Source: Gnetum montanum
Lineage: Eukaryota > Streptophyta > Gnetopsida > Gnetales > Gnetaceae
NCBI GenBank assembly: GCA_015680685.1
Contig: MNCI01016273.1
Coordinates: forward strand, 65,454 to 129,453
Length of the DNA: 64,000 bases
Direction of reading: 5' to 3'
Positions within the stretch are counted from its first letter, which is position 1, and every line of letters begins with the position of its first letter. The position numbers and the translations under genes are program-made. Below are positions 1 to 11,112 of the stretch, in pieces. The notes under the pieces were generated by a model. The model had not been told where the DNA came from and did not search any database. It saw only the letters and a program-made list of their open reading frames with translations.

Positions 1-356
1 GTAAATAACATGTAATAAACCTATTCCATGCACTGCAAGGTTTATCCACAAAGCTCGTCTTTATTGCTATACACAACTTGCGTTCAGGTACAAAGCTGCT
101 CGAATAAAGATCTGTTCACTTGGGAACTCCTACTGCAGGCACATGGAAAATATTCTATCTCTAGAGTGACTAAACTGCCAGAGCTTCGCTACTTCTAGCC
201 TAGGATGAGAAATGAGGGGAGTGCGGCCTCTTATTTATAGATTTGGTGGCAGACCACGATATCGTCTATGCGATATCGTAGCGGACGACACAATATCGCG
301 ACGACCGCGATATCGCGTATGCGATATCGTGGTGCATGCGATATCACATCTCATCA
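1..356 (-). mobile_element. Gypsy LTR, right part (LTR0), truncated by window edge
   Basis: The stretch is collinear with the right-hand part of the LTRs at 46464-47383 and 26676-27604: a 'ctgcaaggtt' block, then 'ctcgtctttattg', then 'ctcgaataaagatc', then a TATA-like 'ttatttatag' at 229-240 (TATAAATAA on the minus strand). It ends in TCATCA at 351-356, the same terminus as the other LTRs. On the right it is not followed by coding sequence of this family, so it is either a solo LTR or the edge of an element whose body is outside the window. It keeps far more CpG than the other LTRs, which suggests a younger insertion. Confidence 0.75.
250..346. repeat. CGATATCG palindrome cluster in LTR U3
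   Basis: Five GATATC palindromes and one AATATC, mostly in CGATATCG or GCGATATC context, lie in about 95 bp just upstream (minus strand) of the TATA-like box of LTR0. Spacers such as 'gtctatg' and 'gcgtatg' recur. The position matches other short palindromic repeats in the related LTRs. Confidence 0.85.
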
Positions 357-419
357 TTGCCCTTTTCATCTTAGAGAAAGTTTTTATAATTCTCTCTATA
401 TTTTAATAATAGCTTTCGA

Positions 420-1720
420 AATAGCAACAACAACAACAAGAGCTACTAGAGTAACAAAGACTATAAGAACTATAGCCCCAACAATAGATGAAAGGGGAGA
501 GCTCATCATTGACTCTAACAACTTTAGATTTTCCATTAGGATACTTAATGAAAGGAGAATCTCAGTGTTTCAAAGTTAAGGAAAAGGAAGGAAAAATCAT
601 CCTTACCTAAAAGTTTCCAACCAAGCTAGAAATTGATGCAAGTGTCATCATTCCTCATAAGGAAGATTATCGTCAAACTAAAGGTCAAAACTTAATGATG
701 TCTCATCAATATATGTCTTACACTATAGTATTTTTAATCAAAGATATGGGATAAGTGGCTAATAATCAAATAGCCAAGCTCAAAGAATTCCTGATGCAAA
801 ATGAGCAAGAAATAGCTAGATTAAAAGAATAATTAAAGAGCTTCAAAGATTAAAATAAATAGCTTAAGGCTATGATCATTATTAAAGAATTGCTACTTGA
901 AAATAAAAAGCAGGGTATGATACAATGAGAGGAGAAGTTAGCTATTATGAGATTTGAGCTAAAATAGGGCAAAGGGATAAAGCTCCAAATTAGTTTTACC
1001 TATAGCAACTAAATTTCTAGGAATTGATTACTGAAATCAATTACAATAAGGAATGGATTTAGGAGACTAGAACTAAGATTGAAGAAGTAAGAAAAATCAA
1101 GTCATTTTTGTTTAGATAGAACAAAGAGTTCAAGAATTGGTTAGAATAGCTAGGGGAAAAAGAGAGGTATTACCTCAATATAAAAAAGAAACTTTGGATA
1201 ACATGATGATGGTGGTTGCAAGAATAATGGGAGAGGCTACTTGAATAAAGTTGAAGCTAAAACAAACTTCACACACAAAAGCTACATTAATTGAACTAAC
1301 TGATTCATTAACTGAACTAAGTGCCAATGAGATGGAAGCTAAAGATATTATTAAGAGACTTGACAACACCGAGCAAACTACATTGACTTAAGCTATAAAA
1401 GTTCTACTTAGACAAGGGAAGTTAGGTTAGCAATTACTGATAGAAGGGCTTCAGATCCAAAAGATAAAGAAGGCTTATCAGGAAGTTGAACAACTATCCA
1501 ATGACTTGCAACTGTATGAGGAAAATGTGAAATTGATTAAACCATACTTTTGCAATAGCTGTGATTGCCAAAAGTTACTATATAAAAAATTTTGAGTAAA
1601 CTGTAAGAGACATCTAGGAAAAAGAGAACACATTTCTTGGAAAAAGGTTGTAAAGAATATTTCTATAATGGCATTGTAAATAGGTTTAGCTTATCTCTTT
1701 TGGTTTTCTCTCAATGTGCA
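420..1720 (+). pseudogene. Relic of a coiled-coil protein, plus strand
   Basis: No family was recognised. One plus-strand frame reads as protein with scattered stops. It has an N-terminal part around 'SNNFRFSIRILNERRISVFQ' (about 505-575), then a heptad-like stretch around 760-890 (NNQIAKLKEFLMQNEQEIAR, then 'LK' and 'NK' separated by stops), and more charged helix-like sequence to about 1600. Most stops are TAA or TAG where Gln (CAA/CAG) would fit the helix, which points to C-to-T decay of a real coding sequence. It could be the extra ORF of another retroelement in the opposite orientation; its N-terminal part does not obviously match the aORFs of E1-E3. Confidence 0.4.
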
Positions 1721-2631
1721 GTAAAATTAGATAATTTTTATTACTTATTTAAGTTAATTATGCATTGCTACGTTTAAGTGAGTGATAGGTTTTGGAATAA
1801 GTTATTTTATCTAAAAGCTAAGTGTTAGCTTATTTTTGTCATTTGGTTGAATGGCATAGCTTAAGTGTCAATTTTGAATCAATTTAACATAGAATTGATG
1901 TCATCTTTTGTGCAATTTTGAACTTTATGAATAATTTTTCAATCTTGGATTCTTGCTTTATTTAGCAAAACTTTCATGATTTATCTTCGGCAAGTTTGGT
2001 AGCAGCTAGCTCAAAATTAAAGAAGGAGATATTTTATAAAATTTCTTTGTTTATTGTAATAGCTATGTAGAACTTGAAGTTAAGTGAGTAGAAAGCTTTT
2101 AATTTTCATCATTACATTGAGAAATAGCTAAAAGAGATAGCCATTATTTATCTACAAGACTACAATTTTTTTTGAAGTGTTTTGTTGTTAATACAGATTT
2201 GACCATAATTAGCTCATTCATATCAGCAAAAGCTAATTAAAGGTATTCTTTCCTTGGTTTCAGCAGAGACTAGCAATCACCAAAAAAAATTATCTAAGTG
2301 ATTTAAAAGCAAGGTCGTGATCTTGCTGCAACAATTACCAACAACTTGCATAGCTTATTTATTCCATAAAGCAAGTCTAATACAAACACAGAGCTATTTA
2401 TATCATAATTCACTACTGACCGACAGAACGACTGAAAACGTGGGTTCTTCACCAACGTTCTACCTTAGCTATCCAAACGACAGACATGAAAGCACGACGT
2501 GACAGACCATTAAACTCAGAATATCATACCATAAACTGACAAGGGCAAACTTGCGGACAAGAACAGCACAGTGATCTTTACTTAATCTTTTGGAATAATG
2601 AAGGTGGGCCATCAAAGATGATTTATCTTGA
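1721..2631. other. AT-rich spacer, no gene seen
   Basis: No coding frame, RNA gene or clear repeat was seen. The part next to 2632 should hold the 3' UTR of the GDSL gene (minus strand), but I see no canonical AATAAA on that strand close to the stop codon. Confidence 0.5.
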
Positions 2632-5147
2632 TCAGTGTGTACGTTCCACAAGACCTGTCAAGTTCAGAGGTCCCACAGTAGAGCCATTGAAAAATTTATC
2701 CACCACCAGTCCTACCACAGCCTGAGTTGGATGATACAAATCCCAGAAAAAATATTCGCTCCTGTTGCCACAGTAATTGGCATCGGGTGTGCATCCGCTT
2801 TCTGCGTTCAGTTTTCCCTTTCCACAACATGCACTTGACACATTCTTGAACCCTGCATTTGAAAATCCAGCATGAATCCATAAATTTCTCGCAAAAATGA
2901 AAGTGCATGGAATTTTCATGAAAGTTACAAGCCAAGAGACTCTTTTAGAAAATAATTAATTCGCCGGTGTTTTTTGGCCGGATTTTGTCAAATGGATGAT
3001 ACGGTTATTTAACTTGCCATATTTTTCTGGGTGTTCGAAGATAAGGGACATCAAATACTGAGTGTCTCCAAATGCAAACAGGAAATCTGGATTTGCTTCA
3101 CTCATGTTGGATAGCAAAGAGTGCACTTTTTTGTTGTAAAGAATTGCCAGCTCGTTTTCGAGTTTATCACACCCTTCATCCTTGCTACTCAGCTTCACAC
3201 CTGGGCAGCAGCCCAGTGGACCTACTCCCACGAAAAACAATTTCCTTGCTCCCGCATTATATACTTTCTGCATGTATGATCAATCAAAAGCCGTCAATCA
3301 ATAAAATAATTTGCTTGTTAAGTTAACAATGTTTGGAGTGGTGGTAAGCAGGTAAGGTGCTTGTTTTTCAGGTAATAAGATAAAAAAAGTTAACGTAAAA
3401 AAAGTTAAGGATTTTGCTTGATTTGCTGAGATCTTCAGTCTAGTAAGATTAAAATAGGTTCTTGTTTCTCAGAATAAAAAAAGTTAAGGTTTTTGCTTCT
3501 TATCTATTGCAATCTTCAGCCTGGCAAGATTAAAAATAGGTTCTTGTTTCTCAAGCAATAAGATTAAAAAAAGGTTAAGCTTTTGCTTATCTACTACATT
3601 CTTCTAAAATTAAAAATATGTTATTCTTTTGCACATGTACTAGGCTCTGGCCCTGGGCGCAGCTACTTGAAAAAGGATTATGCTTTACTTATCTCTGGCT
3701 CTCCTATAACTCTTTGGCAGGACAAGTATGGAGTATTAGGGTAATCATCTTGTCAGCATAGTAAAATTAAAAATAAGTTATTCTTTTGCCCATGTACTAG
3801 GCTCTGCCCTGGGCGTAGCTACTTGAAAAAGGATTAGGCTTTACTTATCTCTGACCCTCCTATGACCCTTTGGCAGGATAAATATGCAGCATTAGGGTAA
3901 TCATCTTTTGTTAATCATACAAAATGATTATGAATGAGTAGCTCAATTAATAACATAAAAAATCATCACTAAGAGGCTATAATGCTCATCCTGCCAAAGT
4001 ATATAGTATGAAGTTTGATGGATGAACCAAAACCTAACCTCTTTTAAACCTTAAGACCTCAAAAACAAACACCTTACAATGATAAAATGGTCCCTTGAAC
4101 TTAATCACGTACACTTAGCTAATAACTTTTACTATATGTTATACCTGTAACTGAATCTTCAGCGACGAAGTCAGTAAATGTAAGAAATCTTTTGCAGTTG
4201 TTGTATTGGCAATGCTTGGGTAAGAAAATATGTCATTGCTTCCGACCACAAACACCACAATGGATTCTCTGTGAAGCAGTTGTTGGGTTTTCTCTTCACC
4301 CAGGGCTGACGCCAATACTGCCCGTACTCTCAAGAAATATTGCACTTGCTCGCTTAAACTTATCCTTTGATTCTGAAAGTTACATGGTCGAAACAGAGTC
4401 AGACCTAGTTTCTGTACTAGAAACAGAGTTAATAATCCACAATATGGGATCCTTCGGCATATATGATTTTCTACAAAAACAGAGGAATCATAAAGTTTCA
4501 TACCGAACTTCCACCCGTCTTATTAAGAATTCCGGATGAAGCAGAAGCAAAATTTACTCCAGTGAAATTACTTAATCTAATTAACCTGCGGGCGGTGCGG
4601 GCACCATGAATGGAGAGATAAGGCGGAGGAGAGAGCTGCCCCAGACCCAATTTCTGTGCTGCAGTTACATGGCAAGCATGCAAAGCTAACCCGTTAAAAA
4701 TTTTGACAAAGTCAGGATGGTAGATTAAATCATTTACCAAGGATTGATGAATAGTATTTAATGAAAGATGATTTTCTTAATTATGTTTTGAAAATTGGTA
4801 ACATGTACATCTATACTGACTAAACAAAATTGCAGTTTCAGTTTCAATCCGAAATAAAATAGAAAGAAAAAACACTTGCCTATGAAATCACCAGAGTTCA
4901 GGCCATTGCTGAATCTTCCAGTGGCTTCTGAATCAAGAAAATCAATTCCATTGTGCGGGAAGTTTGCTCTGGCCAGTGATTTCGGAAGATAATTGTTGTT
5001 GCCGACATCTATGAGTGAATCTCCAAATATAAACAGTGCTTCAATCTTTTCAACTTTTGCTGCTGCTCCTGTTTCTGCTGCCCGCAAGAGCCAATAGCAC
5101 ATCAGCAACAATCTTGCCACAGCTCCAACACTGCATTTGGACTCCAT
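2632..5147 (-). CDS. GDSL esterase/lipase, five exons, intact
   Basis: Secreted serine hydrolase of the plant GDSL (SGNH) family; the substrate cannot be told from sequence. Exons: 5147-4880, 4658-4504, 4372-4145, 3267-3018, 2852-2632. Joined they give 1122 nt, 373 codons plus TGA, the usual family length. Residues 1-30 look like a signal peptide ([12 protein letters not shown] core). Block [15 protein letters not shown] carries the nucleophile Ser44. Block II is [10 protein letters not shown] (123-132), block III GSND (185-188), block V DLYHP with Asp338 and His341, so the catalytic set is complete. Introns 2 and 3 are GT-AG. Introns 1 and 4 need GC-AG donors (G|GCAAGT) to keep the frame and the family consensus DFIAQKLGL and KYGFK. 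Start: the first ATG, which gives the signal peptide directly. No stop or frameshift interrupts it, unlike everything around it. The exact subfamily is unknown. Confidence 0.93.
3350..3600. repeat. Degenerate short repeats in GDSL intron 3
   Basis: About three imperfect copies of a unit containing 'ggttcttgtttctca', 'aataaaaaaagttaag' and 'ttttgctt' follow each other inside the third intron. Confidence 0.7.
3605..3905. repeat. Duplicated ~150-bp block in GDSL intron 3
   Basis: Copy one begins near 3605 and copy two near 3763. Both run from 'aaaattaaaaata' through 'catgtactaggctct', 'cagctacttgaaaaagg' (or 'gtagctac...'), 'ctttggcagga' to 'attagggtaatcatctt'. The offset is about 158 bp with scattered substitutions. 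Confidence 0.85.
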
Positions 5148-5210
5148 TCTCAGTCACTGCCTGTGTTGAAACAACACAGGAATGTGAACATAAAGTCTGC
5201 ACTTGGTGTG

Positions 5211-5218
5211 CTTAAATA
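5211..5218 (-). promoter_or_regulatory. Possible TATA box of the GDSL gene
   Basis: TATTTAAG on the minus strand lies about 65-70 nt upstream of the ATG at 5147. The distance would leave a short 5' UTR. This is a positional guess only. Confidence 0.3.
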
Positions 5219-6261
5219 GAAATCTTAGGAAGATATTGAAACAGAAACATTATAGAAAATAATTTCATACAAAAGAGCACTATTAGGCCTGTTTCTGTTC
5301 CTTATTCCTAGTCTGTCCTACGTCTTTTATGTTTGCGGGTGAGAGAGATTGCAGGCGGAGCCACGCTTAAACTGTACTTTTTATCGTTTTTTGGATCTGG
5401 GACCCTCTGTGACTATGAAAATTGCGTCACGGCTACGCTTAGCTTTTAATTATCTAAAACCCAGGAAATTGCTGCCGTCCGTGTTAACGAGACACGAGTA
5501 TTGTTGCCCATACAATTAACAGGCTCATTCTATATTACTGTTAAAATGATGAAGCTTCATTAACACCTTTGTATAAAATGCATCCTTGCAAGTGTTATTT
5601 ATGGATTCAAAATTTGTATAACGTTCTAGAGATAATATACAAATGACAAATGGCTTGTTTGTCAGAACAAGAGTAGTGTTATGGTAGCTTGATTTAAATT
5701 GATGTTTCTTGAGTGAATTTGATTTTTTTTAGACCTAATAGTCTATCTGATCTTTTTTTCAATTTAGTTTTTCTCCAACAAATCTGATTTCTCTACAATT
5801 CTCCTATAGAGATTCTATATTACTTTCATCTTTTTCAACCAATGTTGAAATTTTTACTTCTTTTATCCATGAGGAAAATTATGGGACATGATGTATCTAA
5901 CCCATGCTTCTTAAATATGATTCAAAAAACAACCTGGGCAACAAAACTATGTTTAAAATATGATTCGGCAACAAGATCATATTTAAAAGATTATTCAAAA
6001 TACCATAATTTTTAAAGGTTTTTCTAATTTATTTCTCATTACTTTTTTATTTTTGTCATAAAAAGAGGAAAAACCATACATTTATCCATATTACTTTAAA
6101 AATACATGTGTGGATGGTTCATAGCATAGCCTATGACCATCATGATGATTGTTTCAACCATGCTTATGTGTCTCTAAGCATGTAGAGATGTTTAAATAAT
6201 ATGAAATTTCCTATCTCATAAAAAGTAAAAGAGTAAAGGTTCAAATCTCTTTTTTTACATA
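5219..6261. other. Intergenic, no gene seen
   Basis: This region lies upstream of the GDSL gene. No coding frame or recognised repeat was seen apart from two short near-copies of 'aaatatgattc' around 5914-5985. Confidence 0.5.
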
Positions 6262-6517
6262 TATGTTTTGCCTAAAACAAGTGATCAAGACTATGTATCA
6301 CTATGCATGATTAATATATGGGCTTTTTCTAGAATCGAATGTATGTTTTGTCTTAAAAGGGCAATGTATCTCTATGCATGATGGATGTATGGTTTACCAT
6401 GTATCACTATGCATGATGAATATAATGCTTTACTATGCATGCATGCATGGTTTGCACGAAATGAACGATACAAGACCATGTATCACTATCCTTGATGAAT
6501 ATATGGTTTGCTTAAAA
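6262..6517. repeat. Degenerate tandem repeat (atgtatcactatgcatgatg)
   Basis: About four diverged units share 'atgtatcactatgcatgat', then 'gaatatatgg' and 'ttttgcctaaaa'. The best copies start near 6292, 6364, 6399 and 6478. The short ORF at 6374-6607 is a translation of this repeat. Confidence 0.7.
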
Positions 6518-7737
6518 AAAATTGTCCAAAGCATAGAAGGTTGTTGGTTTGCTACATGGTGTGTGGGTAGGGGTTATATAACCACAAACTTTGAATTTCC
6601 TTATTAAATAAAAAATCACTTTTATGAATCAACCATAAATATAGAAATTAGTCAAATAGACCCTCATGTATTTTAAAATTTTTTTTATCAAATGATAAAT
6701 TAGTTTCAAGGGGTTGGAGTGTGTTAGATCTCAAAAAATATGAATAATGAAGAAATAAAATTTTGAGTATATCATATGCTTGATATTAAGTAGACATTAT
6801 TTAAAAATATGAAAAGAAAAAACTGATTTTAGAATTGTCTACTTAACTATACAACCTTACAATTAATACTTTCAAAAATAGGTAAAGAAAATTAGTTAGT
6901 AAAAGAGAAAGGTCTTTGTCATAACAAAATTTACATCACTTTTCAATATCCATGCTTTAACTTAAAATAGCAAAAGGATTTGAGATGGTCATGGCTTAAT
7001 ACCAATATTTGTATCAAAGCAAGAAAATGGTAGCACTTCGAGAAGATCTTCACCTTGTTACTTATTAATTTTATGTTGAGAATCTTTACATTCAATTATA
7101 ACCTTCTTATTGACACTAGTTTTAATCTTTTGGTTAATAGTATTCTTGTTAAATAAAAGAAAGTCTTAAGAGCTATCTATTTAAGCTATTTAATACTTTC
7201 TCTAGTACTAATAAATATATAAATAGGAGCTTTTACCTTCCCTGTTTTCTTTATTGCCATTTGATCATTCTTATTGTTGATATTAACTTAAATTTTCATA
7301 TCTTCACTTTTGTATTAGTCGTTTTTTTTTATCTTGAACTTTAACACATTTTATTCCAAAAAAAAAAGACTAGCATTAAAAGATTTCCCATGCAAAAGTT
7401 GCAAAAATTAAAGAGATTATGATATGTAATTGATTTAATATAAGGCTTATTGTAATATTAAAAGTCAATGTCATTAATGTAGGACAACCTCAAATTTCGT
7501 TATTCATTCAAAAATGCTACCAGCAATCATAATGAATGAAAGTTTGAATAGTCTTACTTTAAGAGCAAGGTACCACAAAGTGTATTCTTCCTTCTGGTCG
7601 GTGACGGGAGGCTCAAGTTTTTAAGTCATTATAAAAATTTTTGTACGAAGGTGTGGGGCAGTGACAAAGACGGTTATCTTTCGGTTAAGAAATAGTTCTG
7701 GCATAACGACATGTTTTGATTACATTCATGAAATCGA
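6518..7737. other. Intergenic, no gene seen
   Basis: Very AT-rich DNA with homopolymer runs. No coding frame, RNA gene or mobile element could be supported. Confidence 0.5.
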
Positions 7738-8025
7738 GTTGCAATTAATGGAGCTAGAGCCATGTCTGCAGTTATCGTGCCATTGTTAAAACGTGAAAAC
7801 ATGTTTTCAAAGGCTAACATGGAAGAATGTAATCCATGTATTTTATAATAAAAAAAAATCCAAAATACAAATATATCAGTTGCAATTAATGGAGCTAGAG
7901 CCATATCTGCAGTTATCGTGCCATTGTTAAAACCTGAAAACATGTTTTCATAAAGAAGGCTAACAGGGAAGAATGTAATCCATGTATTTTATAATAAAAA
8001 AAATATCCAAAATTCAAATATATCA
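7738..8025. repeat. Tandem duplication, 141/147 bp
   Basis: Copy one (7738-7878) and copy two (7879-8025) both start 'gttgcaattaatggagctag' and end 'caaatatatca'. They differ by a few substitutions and small indels. Confidence 0.92.
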
Positions 8026-8279
8026 GTGTCAATTTTCATTCAAGACAATGCACTTAAATAACGCAGGAATGCCTAACAATGGTCATTATGAAATCTTTAA
8101 TGCTACTGCCTGCACATGTGTGTGCATATGCACATTGGATGTGAGATGCATACATTATGGAAAAATTTCTAAAAGGTTTTAATAGCAATGATAAATTTGA
8201 AAACAAAAAACTTGAACTTGTAACTTCTTTGTTATTATTTTTAATGTGTATCACCATTTTACTCACCTTAATTATAAAT

Positions 8280-8391
8280 AAAATCATTTTTATACTATTT
8301 AAACATGTGTTCCTTGATCCTCCCCTACCTACCAAAAATCATTTTTTATATTATTTAAACATGTGTTCCTCGATCCTCCCTTCCCTACCAA
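8280..8391. repeat. Tandem duplication, ~56 bp
   Basis: Two adjacent copies share 'aaatcattttt', 'atttaaacatgtgttcct' and 'gatcctccc'. A second, 16-bp duplication (acgttaagcctccaac twice) follows at 8497-8528. Confidence 0.88.
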
Positions 8392-8528
8392 TGATGCATG
8401 CATCGAGTCACAACCTTGGATTAATGAACTTCAAGGACACTTTTTCTTTCTTTATCTTAATTAGGCATGTGAAGCACCTTGCAATGCATTGGTGGACGTT
8501 AAGCCTCCAACACGTTAAGCCTCCAACA

Positions 8529-9250
8529 ATTCTGTGAAATGTCCATCCTCAAAATGGGACCAAAAAAAATAAAAGTGACATGCTGTGCTAATGACGGCAA
8601 GTTTGACAAAGAATGGCATGTGCTCTATTATATTAAAAAATAATTATTTGTATTGCAAAGTTGTTTTAATTTTTGTTAATTGCTCATTATAAAATGATAA
8701 TCACCTGGAGGAGGCACATTCTCATCCTTGCTAGGTGGGGTCTTGGAAAGGTTGGAAGATGAGCAAAAGCCTTACCTCCTTGAATGACTGCCCACTTTAG
8801 TTGTCCATTGTAATGATCTTTAAAACATTAAAAAAAAAACACACATCCATACTAAAAGTTCAAAATATTATAAATTACAACCAATAAAAGTGGTTAGATG
8901 GGAATTGGACGTGGAATCCCATTTTCAATTTTGTTGCTCTATTTTTTAAGGTTTTTTGCAGATTTCTTTTCTTGTCTTTGTTTTCCATTTTATAAGAAAG
9001 GTTAGTATCATTTTAAATAATAACCTTGACATAATACATATTAGTTGATAGTGAGTATTTGGATCAGGTTACTGTTTCCTAAGTAATAAGATCTAGATTA
9101 GACCCTAACCACAACCCCTCAAAAGAAATTAAACTTACTCATCCACCTACCTCCTTACCAAGATGAGTGATTCTTAAGTAAAAGTAAGTACGTATAAGAA
9201 GACTCTGGGTACGTATAAGATTCTGTATACCGTACAAAATCTCCACAAGA
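8529..9250. other. Intergenic, no gene seen
   Basis: No coding frame or repeat family could be supported here. Confidence 0.45.
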
Positions 9251-9469
9251 AGGATGCCATTGTCCCATTCTTGAAATCAGCATCTCAAAAGCTACACTCC
9301 ATCAAAGAGGAAGTTACAAAACAAGGATGCCATGGTCCCATTCTTGAAATCAGCATCTCAAAAGCTACACTCCATCAAAGAGAAAGTTACAGAACAAGGA
9401 TGCCATGGTCCCATTCTTGAAATCAGCATCTTAAAAGCTACACTCCAAAGAGAAAGTTACAGAACAAGG
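9251..9469. repeat. Three tandem copies of a 73-bp unit
   Basis: Units begin 'aggatgccat' at 9251, 9324 and 9397. Each contains 'cccattcttgaaatcagcat' and 'aaaagctacactcc'. The third has lost 4 bp. The copies are nearly identical, so the array is recent. Confidence 0.95.
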
Positions 9470-9689
9470 TGAAAGGTTTTTCTTATTGGTTCTATTTACG
9501 CATACGCAAATCCACAAATATATTCCTCGAGTTCTTTTTATCAAACACTTTGTCACTTAACGTCTCAATAATTCCCGTCGACATAATAAAGAAAATCTCT
9601 TTCTCGTTTTGGATTTGTTAAGCTGGTGGCTGCTACTTGGTCGACATTATATCATGTCTCAAATGAGGTTAACTTGAGATTTATTTTAA

Positions 9690-9755
9690 CGTGAAAATAT
9701 GTTCACCTGGCTTATAAAATCACGTGAAAATATGTTCACCTGGCTTATAAAATCA
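9690..9755. repeat. Perfect tandem duplication of 33 bp
   Basis: The 33-bp unit beginning 'cgtgaaaatatgttcacctg' occurs at 9690-9722 and again at 9723-9755 with no differences seen. Confidence 0.95.
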
Positions 9756-10600
9756 TGTTGACCTTTGAATGTGATATATAATATATACATAGACACTTCC
9801 ATTTGCAAATGTAATTAAACCTAGTAATGTTATATTTTTTAAAACTTAAAAATAATAAAATGTAATGTGAAAATAAAAAGAAAATAAAAAGTTATATTAA
9901 CCTGCAACCAAAATTCCGCAAGAACCCAACCCAAATCATGATTCCAAATATTACATTACATCATGTTGGGTCAAACCAAATCATGGTTTAAACACCTAAA
10001 AACCACATTACAACCTAGGATCAAAAGTGCACCATCAAGACAAGTAAACATTGATAATTTACTTGGGTACCATTAGACATTGGTATTGGAAATTCATTCA
10101 CGTTCCATCGACATTAGTTGGGAGCACATGACAACATGCTATGGATCACTATGTTTTTTTAGTGAATTAAGCAAGGGCATTGCACATTTTTCGAGGAGAA
10201 GAGCCACCATACTATTACCCAGAGAAACTAACTCAAGTGTTGCATGACTAGGGAAATTCATATATGTAGATTGGAGCTATTAACCAACCACTTCAAAGGT
10301 GTAACCTTATGTTTGTTGATGCTAGAACTTTGGCCACAATTAAAACACCCAAAAGCATGATTTCATAAGAGGATTCCTTAGGGCACCTTGCTTATAGACA
10401 TGGCTAGCCAAGGAATAGTATTAATGAAAAACATAAATGACTAATACAACAACTTGAAAACAAAAAAAATAAATAATATTAAATTGTTTGCATTTAATTG
10501 AAATATATGGGGATGAAGGAAGAAAACATAATTTAAGTAGATAATAGCATATAATAATAAAATTGCAGCAATAAGACAAGAAACTTGGCAAATTCTAAAG
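9756..10600. other. No gene seen
   Basis: AT-rich DNA without a supportable coding frame. Its right part grades into the CAA-rich tract that follows. Confidence 0.45.
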
Positions 10601-11000
10601 TTGCAATAATGGTAGATTGTAGGTAGTAGTAACACCAAGCAATAACAATAACCTCCTGACAACAACAATACCCAATGACAACAACAACTTCCTGGTGGCA
10701 GCAGCAACAACAATACCAAATGATGGCAACAACTTCCTGGCAATAGCAACAACACCAAACAGGAATAGCAACTTCAAGGATATGGTAGTAGCACCAACTT
10801 TAGGGTTACAACAATTGCATTAGGTAACAACAACAAATAAGTAACAACTTGCAATGGTAAATAACAACCAGTAACATGAGAAGCAACAAGAGGCAATGTG
10901 TAAGCAGAAACAAACAAAAATAGTAACAACAACAGGCATGTGAAAACAACTAATATGCAAGCAATAGTAACAATAGACAATAATAAGCAAGCAATAGCAA
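10601..11000. repeat. CAA/GCAA-rich imperfect simple-sequence tract
   Basis: Long run of imperfect 'caacaa', 'agcaacaac' and 'ggcaacaacttcctgg' units. Minus-strand ORFs across it are Leu/Pro/Cys-rich translations of the repeat, not genes. It may be the untranslated leader of a gypsy element whose possible primer site lies at about 11083-11100. Confidence 0.7.
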
Positions 11001-11082
11001 CCTGAGAATGGAGAGAAAGTAAAGGTGTAGGATGGAGAAGAAGAATAGATGGGATAGTTAGATTTGAGAGTAAAGAGAATCA

Positions 11083-11112
11083 CCAAAGGGCGCCAACTTT
11101 GTTTGATTTGCC
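11083..11112 (-). other. Possible LTR/primer-binding-site junction
   Basis: The minus strand reads an LTR-like end in CAAACA, two bases, then TTGGCGCCCTTTGGTGA, which resembles plant gypsy primer sites beginning TGGCGCC. If correct, an LTR lies to the right (from about 11100) and its leader to the left. No second LTR was found to confirm it. Confidence 0.3.

Noticed and set aside
2635-4539. Plus-strand ORFs opposite the lipase exons
   Set aside because: They are antisense shadows of exons 2-5. The minus-strand exons carry all the family motifs and join in frame.
4873-4880. GT donor 5 nt into the GCAAGT site of lipase intron 1 (and the equivalent at intron 4)
   Set aside because: Using the inner GT leaves phase 2, incompatible with the only good acceptor, and destroys the DFIAQKLG and KYGFK consensus.
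6225-6256. 'aggttcaaatctc', like a tRNA B box
   Set aside because: There is no A box at the right distance and no cloverleaf. Chance match in AT-rich DNA. The same applies to 'ggttccagtcc' near 29009.
7674-7943. 89-codon minus-strand ORF repeating 'NNGTITADMALAPLIAT' twice
   Set aside because: It only reflects the tandem duplication at 7738-8025. No homologue was recognised and there is no gene context.
9251-9469. Regular direct repeats that might suggest a CRISPR array
   Set aside because: The 73-bp units are contiguous with no unique spacers, and the context is eukaryotic.
10441-11086. Leu/Pro/Cys-rich minus-strand ORFs
   Set aside because: They are translations of the CAA/GCAA simple-sequence tract in several frames, with no domain.
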